Of a stretch of 64,000 nucleotides of DNA, positions 16,432 through 27,149 are shown piece by piece. How positions within the stretch are numbered: position 1 is the first letter of the stretch; every line of letters begins with the position of its first letter. The notes under the pieces were generated by a model, which was not told the origin of the DNA, ran no database searches, and saw only the letters and a program-made list of their open reading frames with translations. This DNA is from JAPXSY01 sp034003585 (GTDB taxonomy: Bacteria; Verrucomicrobiota; Kiritimatiellia; RFP12; UBA1067): positions 11,182 through 75,181 of the forward strand of contig JAVEYH010000005.1 in assembly GCA_034003585.1 (NCBI GenBank), in the 5' to 3' direction. The position numbers were made by a program, and so were the translations under genes.

Positions 16432-16466
16432 ATGCTTCTCTTTACAGAAACACCGGGAGGGCGGCC

Positions 16467-17492
16467 ATGGGGCAACGGAACGGATGGATGCAAACAGGCG
16501 TGTGCGCGCTGGCGCTCGCCTTCTGCGGATGCGGGCCGCAAGCGGCCGCGCCGGATGCGGGGGATGCCGTCATCACGCTGAACTATGCGAATTTCCCGCC
16601 GGCCTCGACCTTCCCGTGCGTGCAGATGGAGCGGTGGAAGGCCGAGGTGGAGAAACGCACGGGAGGCAGGGTGAAAATCAACACCTATCCCGGAGGCACG
16701 CTGCTCGGGGCCAAGGATATTTTTGACGGCGTGATCGCGGGCACGGCGGACATCGGCAATTTCGCGATGAGCTATCAGCCGGGCCGTTTTCCCGTTTCGG
16801 AAGCCATGGACCTGCCGCATTTTTTCGCCGACGCGAAAACGGCGAGCCGGCTGCTGGCGGACCTGATCGCGCGCTTCCGGCCGGCGGAGTTCGACCGGGT
16901 CAAGGTGCTGACGGGGTTCACCTGTCCGCCCGCGGTGGTGATGAGCAGCCGCGAGATCCGGACCCTGGCCGACCTGAAGAACCTGCCGCTGCGTTCGTCC
17001 GGCACAGGCGCGGAGGTGATGCGGCGTTTGGGTGCCTCGCCGGTCGCCATGCCGCAGTCGGATGTGCCGGACGCCTTGCAGAAAGGCGTGGTCCGGGGCA
17101 ACGTCTCCTCCGCGGAAGTGCTCCAGGACATGCATTACGCGGCATACTGCCCGTATGTGTTCAAGACGGACCTGTGCGTGATCAGTTTCGCCGTGGTGAT
17201 GAACAAGGCCAAGTATGACGCCCTGCCTGAAGAGGTCAGGCAGGTTCTGGACGGGCTGTACCGCGAACAGGCGGAGTGGACCGGTGCGTATGTGGACGAC
17301 CACGCGCGGAAGGCGCTCGACTGGTCCCGCGAGCGGCATCAGTTGAAAGTGAACGAGCCCTCTGCCGCAGATCGCGCGGTGCTGCGCGCGACCGCGCAGC
17401 CGCTCATCGACGAGTATGTCGCGCGGGTCACGGCAAAAGGCATAGACGGGAAGGCGGTCATCGCGTTCATCAAGGAAAAGCTGCCGAGGTAA
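16467..17492 (+). CDS. dctP: TRAP transporter substrate-binding lipoprotein (DctP family)
   Basis: 341 residues. GGGAGG precedes the ATG at 16467. The N-terminus (GVCALALAFCGCG) is a lipoprotein-like signal. The mature protein follows the DctP pattern: LNYANFPPAS at the start, MERWKAEVEKRTGG, NTYPGGTLLGAKDIFDGV, and LPLRSSGTGAEVMRRLGASP, where the conserved Arg normally clamps the substrate carboxylate. It captures an organic acid (a dicarboxylate, sugar acid or similar) in the periplasm for the DctQM permease encoded next. It is the first gene of dctP-dctQ-dctM. A 104-base gap with a palindromic element separates it from dctQ, which may adjust binding-protein to permease stoichiometry. Confidence 0.93.
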   Translation: MGQRNGWMQTGVCALALAFCGCGPQAAAPDAGDAVITLNYANFPPASTFPCVQMERWKAEVEKRTGGRVKINTYPGGTLLGAKDIFDGVIAGTADIGNFAMSYQPGRFPVSEAMDLPHFFADAKTASRLLADLIARFRPAEFDRVKVLTGFTCPPAVVMSSREIRTLADLKNLPLRSSGTGAEVMRRLGASPVAMPQSDVPDALQKGVVRGNVSSAEVLQDMHYAAYCPYVFKTDLCVISFAVVMNKAKYDALPEEVRQVLDGLYREQAEWTGAYVDDHARKALDWSRERHQLKVNEPSAADRAVLRATAQPLIDEYVARVTAKGIDGKAVIAFIKEKLPR

Positions 17493-17510
17493 AAGCGCCG
17501 ACACCCGTCA

Positions 17511-17564
17511 GGTAGGGACGCCTCCCCGAGGCGTCCGCGGACGGTTCGGGGAACCGTCCCTACC
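17511..17564 (+). repeat. REP-like palindromic element, complete copy
   Basis: 54 bases with two adjacent perfect 9-base hairpins. Hairpin 1 is GGACGCCTC (17516-17524), loop CCC, GAGGCGTCC (17528-17536). Hairpin 2 is GGACGGTTC (17539-17547), loop GGG, GAACCGTCC (17551-17559). The outer ends GGTAGGGACG (17511-17520) and CGTCCCTACC (17555-17564) are also inverted repeats. A partial second copy lies at 46288-46328 with a compensatory base-pair change. It sits between dctP and dctQ, a typical place for REP elements that stabilise upstream mRNA. No U-tract follows. Confidence 0.8.
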
Positions 17565-17596
17565 ACAACACTTGATTCCACGGTTCGAGATTCACG

Positions 17597-18154
17597 ATGT
17601 TACGTAAACTGATCCAAGCCGAGAAGAAATTATGCGTCGCCGCGCTGGCGGTCGCGGGGGCGCTGCTGGTGGTTTTGGTGGCGCTTTCCGGTCTCAATGT
17701 GGCCTGCCGGCTGGCGGGGCGTCCGCTCAGCGCGAGCTATGAGCTGTCGGGGTTCTTCGGCGCGTTGCTCGCGGCATTGGCGCTGGCCGACACGCAACGC
17801 AAGCGCGGTCATGTGGAGCTGGATTTGTTCACGCGGAACTACCCGGCTTCGGTCCGGCGGTGGGCGGGGACCTTCAATGTGCTGGCCGGCGCGGCGCTGA
17901 TGGCCCTGCTCGGGTGCCAGATGATCTGCCGCGCGCGCGCCCTGCTGGCCGCGGGCGAGGTCTCGGAGACGCTGAACCTGCCTTACCCCTGGCTGATGTT
18001 CGGCGCGGCGTCCGGTCTGTTTCTGCTGACCGCCTCGTTTCTCACCGACGCGGTGCTGCTGATCTCCGGTGCGGGCGGCAAGGACGCGGTGGAACGCGAA
18101 CGGAGCGAACGCATGAATCCCGTTTGCGATGAGCTGCCCGGCCCCAACCCCTAA
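17597..18154 (+). CDS. dctQ: TRAP transporter small permease (DctQ family)
   Basis: 185 residues with four predicted hydrophobic segments: about 13-35 (LCVAALAVAGALLVVLVALS), 48-63, 93-110 and 130-152. This is the four-helix DctQ pattern. The motif ELSGFFGALLAALALADTQR matches the conserved second helix and loop of the family. It forms the inner-membrane complex with DctM and receives substrate from DctP, with sodium or proton coupling. It is followed 23 bases later by dctM. The C-terminal tail after residue 160 is charged and somewhat longer than usual. Little ribosome-site signal is visible at the ATG at 17597. Confidence 0.88.
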   Translation: MLRKLIQAEKKLCVAALAVAGALLVVLVALSGLNVACRLAGRPLSASYELSGFFGALLAALALADTQRKRGHVELDLFTRNYPASVRRWAGTFNVLAGAALMALLGCQMICRARALLAAGEVSETLNLPYPWLMFGAASGLFLLTASFLTDAVLLISGAGGKDAVERERSERMNPVCDELPGPNP

Positions 18155-18177
18155 CCCCGAACGGTTCCCCCTTTTCC

Positions 18178-19497
18178 ATGTCTCCCCTCCTCATCGGCTA
18201 TCTCGGAATCGGTGTGATGCTCCTGCTGATCCTGTTTGCGGGCATGTCGCCCGGATTGGCCATGCTGCTGGCCGGGTTCGGCGGCCTGCTGGCCCTCAAT
18301 CCGCCTGCGGACCTCCACGCCCTGCTGAACGGGACCGTCGGCGCTGAAGTCTGGAGCTGCTTCACGAATTACGGGTTCACCGTCATCCCCCTGTTCGTCC
18401 TGTTGGGCGAAGTGATTTTCCATGCCGGGTACAGTGACCGGCTCTTCCGTTCGGCCCGGGCCTGGTTCGGCCACCGGCGCGGCGGGCTGGCGGTGACCAC
18501 GATCCTGGCCTGCGCGGGCTTCTCCTCCATCTGCGGGTCGAACACCGCCACTGCCGCCACCATGAGCGCGGTGGCGCTCAAGCCGATGGCGCGTCAGCGG
18601 TACCACCCCGAAGTGAAATGCGGCAGCATCGCGGCCGGCTCCACCCTGGGCGCGATGATCCCGCCCAGCATCGTGCTGGTCGTCTATGGCCTGTACACCG
18701 GGCAGAGCATCGGCAAACTGTTCGCCGGCAGTCTGCTGCCGGGCCTCACCCTGACGCTGGCGTTCGTGCTGACCGTGCGGGTGATGATCTGGCGGCATCC
18801 CGACTGGGCTCCGGCCGGACCGCGCTGCTCGCTCCGGCGCCGTCTCGCGACCCTGCCGCAGGTGGTGGAGGTCGCGGTGCTCTTCGCCCTGATCATGGCG
18901 GCCATGTTCTCCGGCCTGGTCACCCCCACCGAAGCCGCCGGTCTCGGCGCGTTCATCGGCATCACCGGATGCTGGGCGCGCGGGCGGCTGGACCGGGCCG
19001 GATTGGTGAAGGCCCTGACCGCGACCCTGCGGATCACGGCGATGGTGTTTCTGATTCTGGCGGGCGCCACGGTGTTCGGACGGTTTCTGGTGCTCACACG
19101 CCTGCCGTTCGAACTGACCGCCTGGGTGACGCGGATGCAGGTGCCCTCCGCCGTGATCCTGCTGTTGATGATGGGCTGTTATCTGATCGGCGGCTGCCTC
19201 ATGGACGCGCTGGCCTTCCTGCTGCTCTCCCTGCCGCTTTTCGAGCCGTTGGTGACGCGCATGGGGTATGATCCGATCTGGTTCGGGCAGGTGGTGTGCC
19301 TGGTGACGACGCTGGGCGCGATCACCCCGCCGGTGGGCGTTTCCTGTTTCGTGGTGGCGGGAATGACGCCGGACGCCGACGCGGCCCAGGTGTTCCGCGG
19401 GGCCATGCGGTTTCTGCCGGCCTATGTTCTCGTCTACCTGCTGCTCAGCCTCTTCCCGCACACGATGGTCGGCTGGCTCGCCGGGCTGGTCCGGTAA
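18178..19497 (+). CDS. dctM: TRAP transporter large permease (DctM family)
   Basis: 439 residues, the usual DctM length, almost entirely hydrophobic with about 11-12 membrane segments. Family signatures are visible: CGSNTATAATMSAVALKPM, GSTLGAMIPPSIVLVVYG, TPTEAAGLGAFIG, and GAITPPVGVSCFVVAGM near the end. It is the ion-coupled transport subunit and works with DctQ and the DctP receptor to import an organic acid. It is the last gene of the operon. The 141 bases to the convergent FHA gene contain GC-rich inverted repeats (GCGGGGT with ACCCCGC) but no clear terminator. The substrate cannot be read from the sequence. Confidence 0.94.
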   Translation: MSPLLIGYLGIGVMLLLILFAGMSPGLAMLLAGFGGLLALNPPADLHALLNGTVGAEVWSCFTNYGFTVIPLFVLLGEVIFHAGYSDRLFRSARAWFGHRRGGLAVTTILACAGFSSICGSNTATAATMSAVALKPMARQRYHPEVKCGSIAAGSTLGAMIPPSIVLVVYGLYTGQSIGKLFAGSLLPGLTLTLAFVLTVRVMIWRHPDWAPAGPRCSLRRRLATLPQVVEVAVLFALIMAAMFSGLVTPTEAAGLGAFIGITGCWARGRLDRAGLVKALTATLRITAMVFLILAGATVFGRFLVLTRLPFELTAWVTRMQVPSAVILLLMMGCYLIGGCLMDALAFLLLSLPLFEPLVTRMGYDPIWFGQVVCLVTTLGAITPPVGVSCFVVAGMTPDADAAQVFRGAMRFLPAYVLVYLLLSLFPHTMVGWLAGLVR

Positions 19498-19638
19498 GGA
19501 CGTCAAAAACCGATTCCGTCGCGGAATACGGGGCGGGGTCGTCAGCAGGAACGGTCGGCCCTACCGGTAGCCCCGGCGGAACCCCGCAAAAACCCGCCTG
19601 CGGCCTGGCGCGGGCCAAACGCCTGCGAGCCGCCGCCA

Positions 19639-21933
19639 CTACCGGGCGGGCGATGCGGCGGCGGCCGCATCGCGCATGGCCCACATGCGCCGGACCGCCG
19701 GATCGCCGGGCAGGCCGGCTTTCAGGATTTCGGTGCGGATCTCGATCTGCCGCGTCGGGGCTGCCAGCGTGTACTCCTCGTTCATGCGCAGCAGGGCGGT
19801 GCGTTGCCGCTTCAGCTCGGCCGCCAGCCACTCTTCCGGCGGCAGGTCTTTGATCTTCGCCTGCGCGGAAGCGGTTGCCAAACGCGCGGCGAGGCCGCCC
19901 GCGATGAGGGCCGTGCGGTCGGTGGCGGACCCGGCGCGCGCGGTCAGGCCGTTCACCAACTCGTCGCGCTGTTGCATCATGGCTTTCATCCGCGCGACTT
20001 GCGCGGCCAGCGCGTCGGCCATCAGCCACTGGTTGTCGGCCTGCGCCATGAACTGCAGAAACGTGTCCATCTTCTGCAGGGCCTCGCGCGTCTGGTTGAT
20101 CAGCGGCAAGAAAGGCAGGTCCGCAAGCGCGGCGGGGTCGAGCGGTTCGGGCAACGCGCTGAGATAGGCGTAGAACGCCTCGATGCCCAACAGGCGGTCA
20201 TACTCGCCGGCCGGCTGGGAGCGGCTGCGCTTGGGCAGGGGCAGGTTGACGGAATCGCAGGCCATCACCTTTTCCATCACCGCCGGGTCGCGCAGTGCCC
20301 GGAACCCCTCCAGCGAATCGCCCTCGCGGCCGATCCGTTTCTCGGCCTCCGTGAACAGGGCCTCGAGCTGATATCCCTTGAGTTTGAGGTTCGCGTGGAT
20401 CTTCTCGATGTTCTGGCGCGCCAGGGAGACGCGCGGCTCGATGGCGCAGGCATCCACTGTCGGCAGGGCCAGATCGAGCGTCAGCGCCGGCTGGAACGCG
20501 AGGCGCCGCAGGGCGGCCGCGGCCTCGCCGAGTTTGACGTAGCTGTTGGCGAGGGCCTTCACCGGCGCGGCCAGGACTTGGGCCCGGCGCTTCAGGGCAG
20601 GTTCCTGACTCGTCCCCAGTTGTTCGAGCAGGCGCACCACCTCGTCGTACGGCGGTTGCGCCTCGCCCAGTTTGTTGAGGGCCGTTTCCATCTGCCGGCT
20701 CTCGGCCAGCAGGGAGGCTTGCCGGGTTCGCACGCGGCGCAGTTCCCCGGCGAGGCGCGTCAGATACGCGGGCGGTTCGGCGGCGGCCGGTTTCGCGTCA
20801 AGCGCGCGGTCGAGTGCGGTCTGATTGCTTTCCAGTTCGGCGAACACCAGATCCTCCCGTTTCAGCAGCGCGTCGGTCTGCAGAAAGGCGTCCAGCAGGG
20901 TTTTGGCGTGTGCCGCGGCGTCCTTGGCCTCGGCGGCCTGCGCGTTCCACTCCCAGACCTCGCGTTTGCTGGCCTGCAGCACGCCGAGCGTGCGCGACGC
21001 CCCGACCCACTCGCCGCGCTCCAGATCCTCCTGCGCGTTCTGCCAGAGCGCGCGCGTCCGCTTCCAGACGCCGATCAGCCGGCGCATCTCCTCGATCGCC
21101 ACCTGGTGGCGCGACGCGTGGCGCGCGTTGACCGCCTGCTCCACCTCGCGCGCCGCCTGATCGAACTCCTCTTTGGCGGCCAGCCGGCGCGCCGCCTTGA
21201 CGAACGCCTCGGCCGACGGTTTGAGCCGTTGGTACGTCTGGTAGGCGCCCAGGCCCGCCAGCAGGGTGACGAGCAGAATGCCCAACCGCAGCCAGGTCTG
21301 TTTGTTGGAGTGTTTGACCGCCCCGTCGCGGAACTCGAGCTCGAAATGGGAGCAGGCGATGCAGTCCCCGTCTTTGAGCAGCCGCTCTTTGTCGTCGCGC
21401 AACGGCATGCCGTTGACCGACGTGCCGTTTTTGCTGCCCAGATCCCGGATCCAGCAACTGCCGTCCTCCTTGACCAGAATCTCGGCGTGGCGCCGCGAGA
21501 CCAGCATGTCCAGAAAGACCAGCGAGGAGGAGGGGTCCGACCCGATCGTGAAGACCGGCGGCGTGAGCGGTTTCTTCTGGCCGCGCGTCTTGCCGGAGAG
21601 CACCACCACCTCCGAGAGGTTGCGGCCGGTCCCGCCCCGGTCGGCCTCCGCGCAGAGCACGCAATTGCCGATACTGATCTTGTCGCCGATCGCCAGCTTG
21701 CGCTTGTCGATCTTTTTGCCGTTGTGAAAGGTTCCGTTGGTGCTTTCGAGATCCTTGAGCCAGACCGCTTTGCCTTTCTTGAACAACGCCGCGTGGCGCG
21801 AGCTGGCGACCCCGTCCTCTTTCGGGATCGGCCACTCGCAGGCGTGGCTCCGGCCGATCGTCAGTTCGCCGGTCAGCGCATCCGAACCGGTCTCGTGGAT
21901 GATGCGTCCGTTGTGTTCCAGTCGGATCAGCAT
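19639..21933 (-). CDS. Tandem FHA membrane protein with long helical C-terminal region
   Basis: 764 residues. Two forkhead-associated domains lie at about 1-95 (ELTIGRSHACEWPIP, SSRHAALF, LESTNGTFHNGKKI) and about 110-205 (FTIGSDPSSSLVF, VSRRHAEILV, LGSKNGTSVNG). They keep the GR/GS, SRRH and NGT residues that bind phosphothreonine. A single membrane helix follows at about 217-235 (LGILLVTLLAGLGAYQTY). The remaining ~525 residues are alpha-helical and probably partly coiled-coil, facing the periplasm. It is the last gene of the Tad pilus operon, four bases after another FHA protein. It may link a phosphorylation signal in the cytoplasm to the pilus machine. No enzymatic domain was recognised. 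Confidence 0.8.
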   Translation of the reverse strand: MLIRLEHNGRIIHETGSDALTGELTIGRSHACEWPIPKEDGVASSRHAALFKKGKAVWLKDLESTNGTFHNGKKIDKRKLAIGDKISIGNCVLCAEADRGGTGRNLSEVVVLSGKTRGQKKPLTPPVFTIGSDPSSSLVFLDMLVSRRHAEILVKEDGSCWIRDLGSKNGTSVNGMPLRDDKERLLKDGDCIACSHFELEFRDGAVKHSNKQTWLRLGILLVTLLAGLGAYQTYQRLKPSAEAFVKAARRLAAKEEFDQAAREVEQAVNARHASRHQVAIEEMRRLIGVWKRTRALWQNAQEDLERGEWVGASRTLGVLQASKREVWEWNAQAAEAKDAAAHAKTLLDAFLQTDALLKREDLVFAELESNQTALDRALDAKPAAAEPPAYLTRLAGELRRVRTRQASLLAESRQMETALNKLGEAQPPYDEVVRLLEQLGTSQEPALKRRAQVLAAPVKALANSYVKLGEAAAALRRLAFQPALTLDLALPTVDACAIEPRVSLARQNIEKIHANLKLKGYQLEALFTEAEKRIGREGDSLEGFRALRDPAVMEKVMACDSVNLPLPKRSRSQPAGEYDRLLGIEAFYAYLSALPEPLDPAALADLPFLPLINQTREALQKMDTFLQFMAQADNQWLMADALAAQVARMKAMMQQRDELVNGLTARAGSATDRTALIAGGLAARLATASAQAKIKDLPPEEWLAAELKRQRTALLRMNEEYTLAAPTRQIEIRTEILKAGLPGDPAVRRMWAMRDAAAAASPAR

Positions 21934-21937
21934 GGCG

Positions 21938-23605
21938 TTAAAACTCCGTGTTCCATTTGCGGACCGTGTAATACCGCTGGTCCTCCATGTCCTTGAACAC
22001 CGCCCGGGTCAGACGGGCGGTCTCCAGCGCCTGGGCCCGGTTGTTCTGCATGCGCGCCGCGTCAAAGGCGAGCTGCTGGCTGTTGAACCAGAGGGTGAGG
22101 CGCTCGCGAAGCCGGGTCAGCAGGCGCAGCGCCTCCACCTCTGCGGTCTTGTTGCCGGACAAAACGGTGCGGGCCAGCAGTCCCGAAAGGTTGCGCTGCA
22201 GCTCGAACCAGGTGGCCGGAGCCATGCGGTTGAGATCCGTCTCCGCCTGTTGGAGCAGCGCGGCCTCGCTCAGTTTGGGCAGCTCCCCGGGCGCTTCCCA
22301 ATACGCGTACTCCATAGCCTCCGAGGCGCGCATGAACTTGGAGGAGAGCAGGTCCTCCAGCCGCACCCGCTCCGCCGCGGGGGCTTCGGCACGGATCACG
22401 ATCCGCCGGTACCCGTAACGGAACACGCTGGCCACGCCGAACCAGGAGCCCTCGCTGTCGCGGTAATACGTGACGCGGAGGTAGGGGAGGCCGTTGCGGA
22501 TGCCGATGAAACCGGGCATCGGCGAAGGCTTGTCGAAACTCCAGCGCTCGTTGCCCGCCTTCTGCTGCTGGATCCACTCTTCGACAAAGGCGAGGCGGCT
22601 CATGGTGACGAATTTCGGGTCGGTCTGCTCTTGCGTGATCAGCCGCATGGGCACATTCCGCTCGCGCCCGACAAATCCGGAAAGGATCATCCCGTCTTCG
22701 GTGACGGTTTTCTTGAACCGCACGGGGCCGGGATAACAGAGGTCATACCCCCCTTCCGCGAGCCCGCCGCCGGGAGCGGCCTCAAAGAGGTCGAGGTAGT
22801 TGCCCTCTGTGTCTTTCGCCCACTCGATCTTCGGTTCGGGCGGCGGGGTGCGGGGCCGGAAGATCACCGCCAGGGCGATCAGCGGGATCAGGACGGCCAG
22901 ACCGCGCGTGATCCGTTTCTTGTGCCGTTTCTGCTCCACGATCCGCAGGTGTTCGATCTCCTCCGGCGTGGCCGCCCGCGTCTGCATGGCGCGGGTCGCG
23001 CCCTCTGCGGTCTCGTTATCGATCGTCAAGGCTTCGAGCGGCAGACCGGAGGTGAGATCGGAGTCCGGGTAGGCGGGCGCGGGTGCGCCGAATCCCGCGC
23101 CGGTGCGGGCCGCGGCGGCGGCCCGGGTATGCGGCGGCGGCGGGGGCGTGGCGCGGGTCGCGCCTCTCTCGTCAGGGGACGGCCGCATGCCGTCGCCCGT
23201 GGGCGCCTCCTCGGCGCGCGTCCGGAACGTCGTTTCCGCACCGAAGGTCCCGCCGGTCCGCGTCGCGTCCGGCGCGGCGGCCGGTGCGCCGGAAGGTTCG
23301 CCCGCCGGCTCCCGCAGCAGGCACAAGACCGTGTTTTTTCCCATAGACAGGCGCTGGCCTTCCGTCAGCCGCACGCTTCCCGATACGGGGATGCCGTCCG
23401 CCTGCGTACCGAACTGGCTCAGATTCTCCACCGTCACCGCGCCGCCCCGCACCACGACCCGCGCGTGCAGCCCGGACACATCCGACGCGCCGAGGCGGAA
23501 GGTGGCGGAACGCGACCGCCCGAGGGTGTTCTCGCCCTCCTTCAAGATGAGAATCTCGCCGGCCGGGTCCCCTTTTTCGACTTTCAGACAGAACATGACG
23601 CTCAC
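21938..23605 (-). CDS. FHA-domain membrane protein of the Tad locus
   Basis: 555 residues from a GTG at 23605 that overlaps the tadC stop by four bases (GTGA). An ATG three codons later is the alternative. An N-terminal FHA domain spans about 1-95 (NTLGRSRSATFRLGASDVSG, LHARVVV, LSQFGTQADG). A low-complexity Pro/Ala/Thr linker follows to about 200, then a single membrane helix near 232-248 (RGLAVLIPLIALAVIF). A periplasmic region of about 300 residues follows, with a globular part (YDLCYPGPVRFKKTV, VTYYRDSEGSWFGVASVF) and a helical tail. The FHA position that is normally NG reads GT-QADG, so phosphothreonine binding may be weaker. Function unknown; operon position ties it to pilus biogenesis. 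Confidence 0.78.
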   Translation of the reverse strand: MSVMFCLKVEKGDPAGEILILKEGENTLGRSRSATFRLGASDVSGLHARVVVRGGAVTVENLSQFGTQADGIPVSGSVRLTEGQRLSMGKNTVLCLLREPAGEPSGAPAAAPDATRTGGTFGAETTFRTRAEEAPTGDGMRPSPDERGATRATPPPPPHTRAAAAARTGAGFGAPAPAYPDSDLTSGLPLEALTIDNETAEGATRAMQTRAATPEEIEHLRIVEQKRHKKRITRGLAVLIPLIALAVIFRPRTPPPEPKIEWAKDTEGNYLDLFEAAPGGGLAEGGYDLCYPGPVRFKKTVTEDGMILSGFVGRERNVPMRLITQEQTDPKFVTMSRLAFVEEWIQQQKAGNERWSFDKPSPMPGFIGIRNGLPYLRVTYYRDSEGSWFGVASVFRYGYRRIVIRAEAPAAERVRLEDLLSSKFMRASEAMEYAYWEAPGELPKLSEAALLQQAETDLNRMAPATWFELQRNLSGLLARTVLSGNKTAEVEALRLLTRLRERLTLWFNSQQLAFDAARMQNNRAQALETARLTRAVFKDMEDQRYYTVRKWNTEF

Positions 23606-24501
23606 CCTCCCCCGCTTTGGAAATACTCGCCCATGCCGGATTCGATCGCCCGGATGATGATCGGCGCGGCGATGATGATGAAGACCGCGGGCATGATGAA
23701 CAGGGCGGTCGGGATCAGCATCAGCGAGGGCGCGCGGGCGGCCTGCCGCTCGGCCCGCTGGTAACGCCGCCGCCGGATCTCCTCCGCCTGGATCTTGAGC
23801 GTCGCGGAGATGCTCGCGCCCATTTCGCTGCTCTGGATCACCGAGGTCACCAGCGACCGGAACTCATCGAGCTGAACCCGGTCCGCCATGGCTTTGAGGC
23901 CTTCGATGCGCGATTTGCCCAGCTCGATCTGCCGGAGCGTCACGCCGAACTCCTCCCGCAACGGCCCCTTGGGCCCGTCATGCACCAGATTGCGCACCGC
24001 CGCGCCGAAATCCTGACCCGCCTCCATCGAGACGGTGATCAGGTCGATCGCGTACGGCATGCTCTTCGACATGCGGTCCTTGCGCGTACGCGCGCAACGG
24101 CTGACCCACGCCACGGGGTAATACCAGCCCATCAGGCCGAAGCCGGCGCCGGCCAGCAGACCGTACGCCCAATTCAGCGTCAGGATGAAGGTGAGCAGGC
24201 CCGCCACCGCGAAAAGCGCGGCGCCGGCGAACCCCTGCAGTCCGCGCACCTCGACGGATTCGACCGGCATCGCGCCCGCGATCAGGTCGTTGCGGAGCTG
24301 GCGCGTCTGCACCGGAAACGTCTGGTCGACCCACGCGCCGGTCGCCCGGCCGATGGTGCCGATCTCGTGGTGGAACACGCGGAACACCAGCGGCTTGGCG
24401 TTGCTCAGCGTCTCGTTTTCCTTGCGGATGACCGCCTGGATCCCGCTGACCAGGAACAGGACCGAGAGGAACGCCAGCATTTGGATGATGACCACGTCCA
24501 T
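23602..24501 (-). CDS. tadC: Tad pilus inner-membrane platform protein TadC
   Basis: 299 residues with the type II secretion F-domain fold: N-terminal membrane helix (VVIIQMLAFLSVLFLVSGIQ), two central helices around 90-130, the conserved cytoplasmic helical domain (AIDLITVSMEAGQDFGAAVR, FRSLVTSVIQSSEMGASIS) and a C-terminal helix pair (LMLIPTALFIMPAVFIIIAA). It partners TadB to form the platform on which the TadA ATPase drives Flp pilus assembly. It starts 12 bases after tadB and overlaps the next FHA gene by four bases, so it is translated as part of one operon. Confidence 0.92.
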   Translation of the reverse strand: MDVVIIQMLAFLSVLFLVSGIQAVIRKENETLSNAKPLVFRVFHHEIGTIGRATGAWVDQTFPVQTRQLRNDLIAGAMPVESVEVRGLQGFAGAALFAVAGLLTFILTLNWAYGLLAGAGFGLMGWYYPVAWVSRCARTRKDRMSKSMPYAIDLITVSMEAGQDFGAAVRNLVHDGPKGPLREEFGVTLRQIELGKSRIEGLKAMADRVQLDEFRSLVTSVIQSSEMGASISATLKIQAEEIRRRRYQRAERQAARAPSLMLIPTALFIMPAVFIIIAAPIIIRAIESGMGEYFQSGGG

Positions 24502-24513
24502 GCGGTTGCCTCC

Positions 24514-25395
24514 TCAGACATCGATGGTGACGATTTTGTTGATCACGAGAAACCCCACGGTCTCGAGGACCGCCACCGCGCCGATCGCGCACCAGCCGAT
24601 CTTGGTCTGGAGCAGCGGCTGCATCAGTTCGCGATCCAGGAAAAAGAGGATCAGGAAGGCCACCAGCGGCGCCGCCGCCATGGCGATGGCCTCGAACCGT
24701 CCCTGCGCGGTCATGGTCAGCAGCCGGTCTTTGAAATCCGTGCGCTGGCGGATCGTGTCGGTGATCCGGTCCAGCACCTCCGCCAGGCTGCCGCCCGACT
24801 GCATGGTCAGCCGGATCGCCGTGACCAGCAGGCTGAGGTCTTCGCCAGGCATCCGCTCGCACAGGCGGTTGAGGGACTCGGGCAGGTCCATGCCCAGACG
24901 GTACTCGTGCAGCACGAGCATCAGTTCTTCCGTCATCGGCCCCCCCATATCGCGCGACACGATCTCCAGACTCTGCGGCAGCGCCGCGCCGGCGCGCAAC
25001 CCGTTCGCCAGCCCGAGCGTAAGATCCGTCAGGCGGGCGTCGAACAGGCGCTGGCGCGCACGGATGCGGCGCCACACCCACTTGGACGGGATGCGGAAGG
25101 CGATCGCGCCCGCCAGCAGGCAGGCCCCGCCGATCAGCACGGGGCTCAGCACATTGAAGGCGATCAGCGCGGCCGCCGCAAGGCCCGCCCCCAGCAGCGC
25201 GGCCGACCAGCAGGCCTGCGCTAGGCGCTCCGGGGTCGTGAACCGGTAGATCGGCCCCAACTGCGTCACGCCGTCGGACCGGACGTATTTGCCGGCCGAC
25301 CTCTCCAGCCCGAGCTGCGCCAGCAGCGGGGTCACCACCCACACGCCCCACGTCGTGGCCGCGAACACCAGCACCAGCACCAGGATGTCGGTCAT
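24514..25395 (-). CDS. tadB: Tad pilus inner-membrane platform protein TadB
   Basis: 293 residues from the ATG at 25395 (MTDILVLVLV), preceded by GAGGAG. An upstream in-frame start at 25449 would overlap tadA and is unlikely. The F-domain motif is clear (LTDLTLGLANGLRAGAALPQ, LLVTAIRLTMQSGGSLAEVL), with membrane helices at the N-terminus, about 60-105 and 235-290. It is the partner of TadC in the inner-membrane platform of the Flp/Tad pilus. It follows the FHA-TadA ATPase gene by 31 bases. Confidence 0.92.
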   Translation of the reverse strand: MTDILVLVLVFAATTWGVWVVTPLLAQLGLERSAGKYVRSDGVTQLGPIYRFTTPERLAQACWSAALLGAGLAAAALIAFNVLSPVLIGGACLLAGAIAFRIPSKWVWRRIRARQRLFDARLTDLTLGLANGLRAGAALPQSLEIVSRDMGGPMTEELMLVLHEYRLGMDLPESLNRLCERMPGEDLSLLVTAIRLTMQSGGSLAEVLDRITDTIRQRTDFKDRLLTMTAQGRFEAIAMAAAPLVAFLILFFLDRELMQPLLQTKIGWCAIGAVAVLETVGFLVINKIVTIDV

Positions 25396-25426
25396 GGGAA
25401 ACTCCTCGCTTGCGCGCGCTTTCCGT

Positions 25427-27103
<1,677 letters not shown>

Positions 27104-27149
27104 GAATCGGACTCCGGAGAGGCGCGGTTCGGTTGTGACCCCGGACGGA

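Noticed and set aside
19498..19638. Third copy of the palindromic element between dctM and the FHA gene
   Set aside because: GGCCCTACCGGTAG and GCGGGGT/ACCCCGC look superficially similar, but the two 9-base hairpins are absent.
19804..21996. Plus-strand open frame of 730 codons
   Set aside because: Antisense to the tandem-FHA gene, whose own frame has clear FHA motifs.
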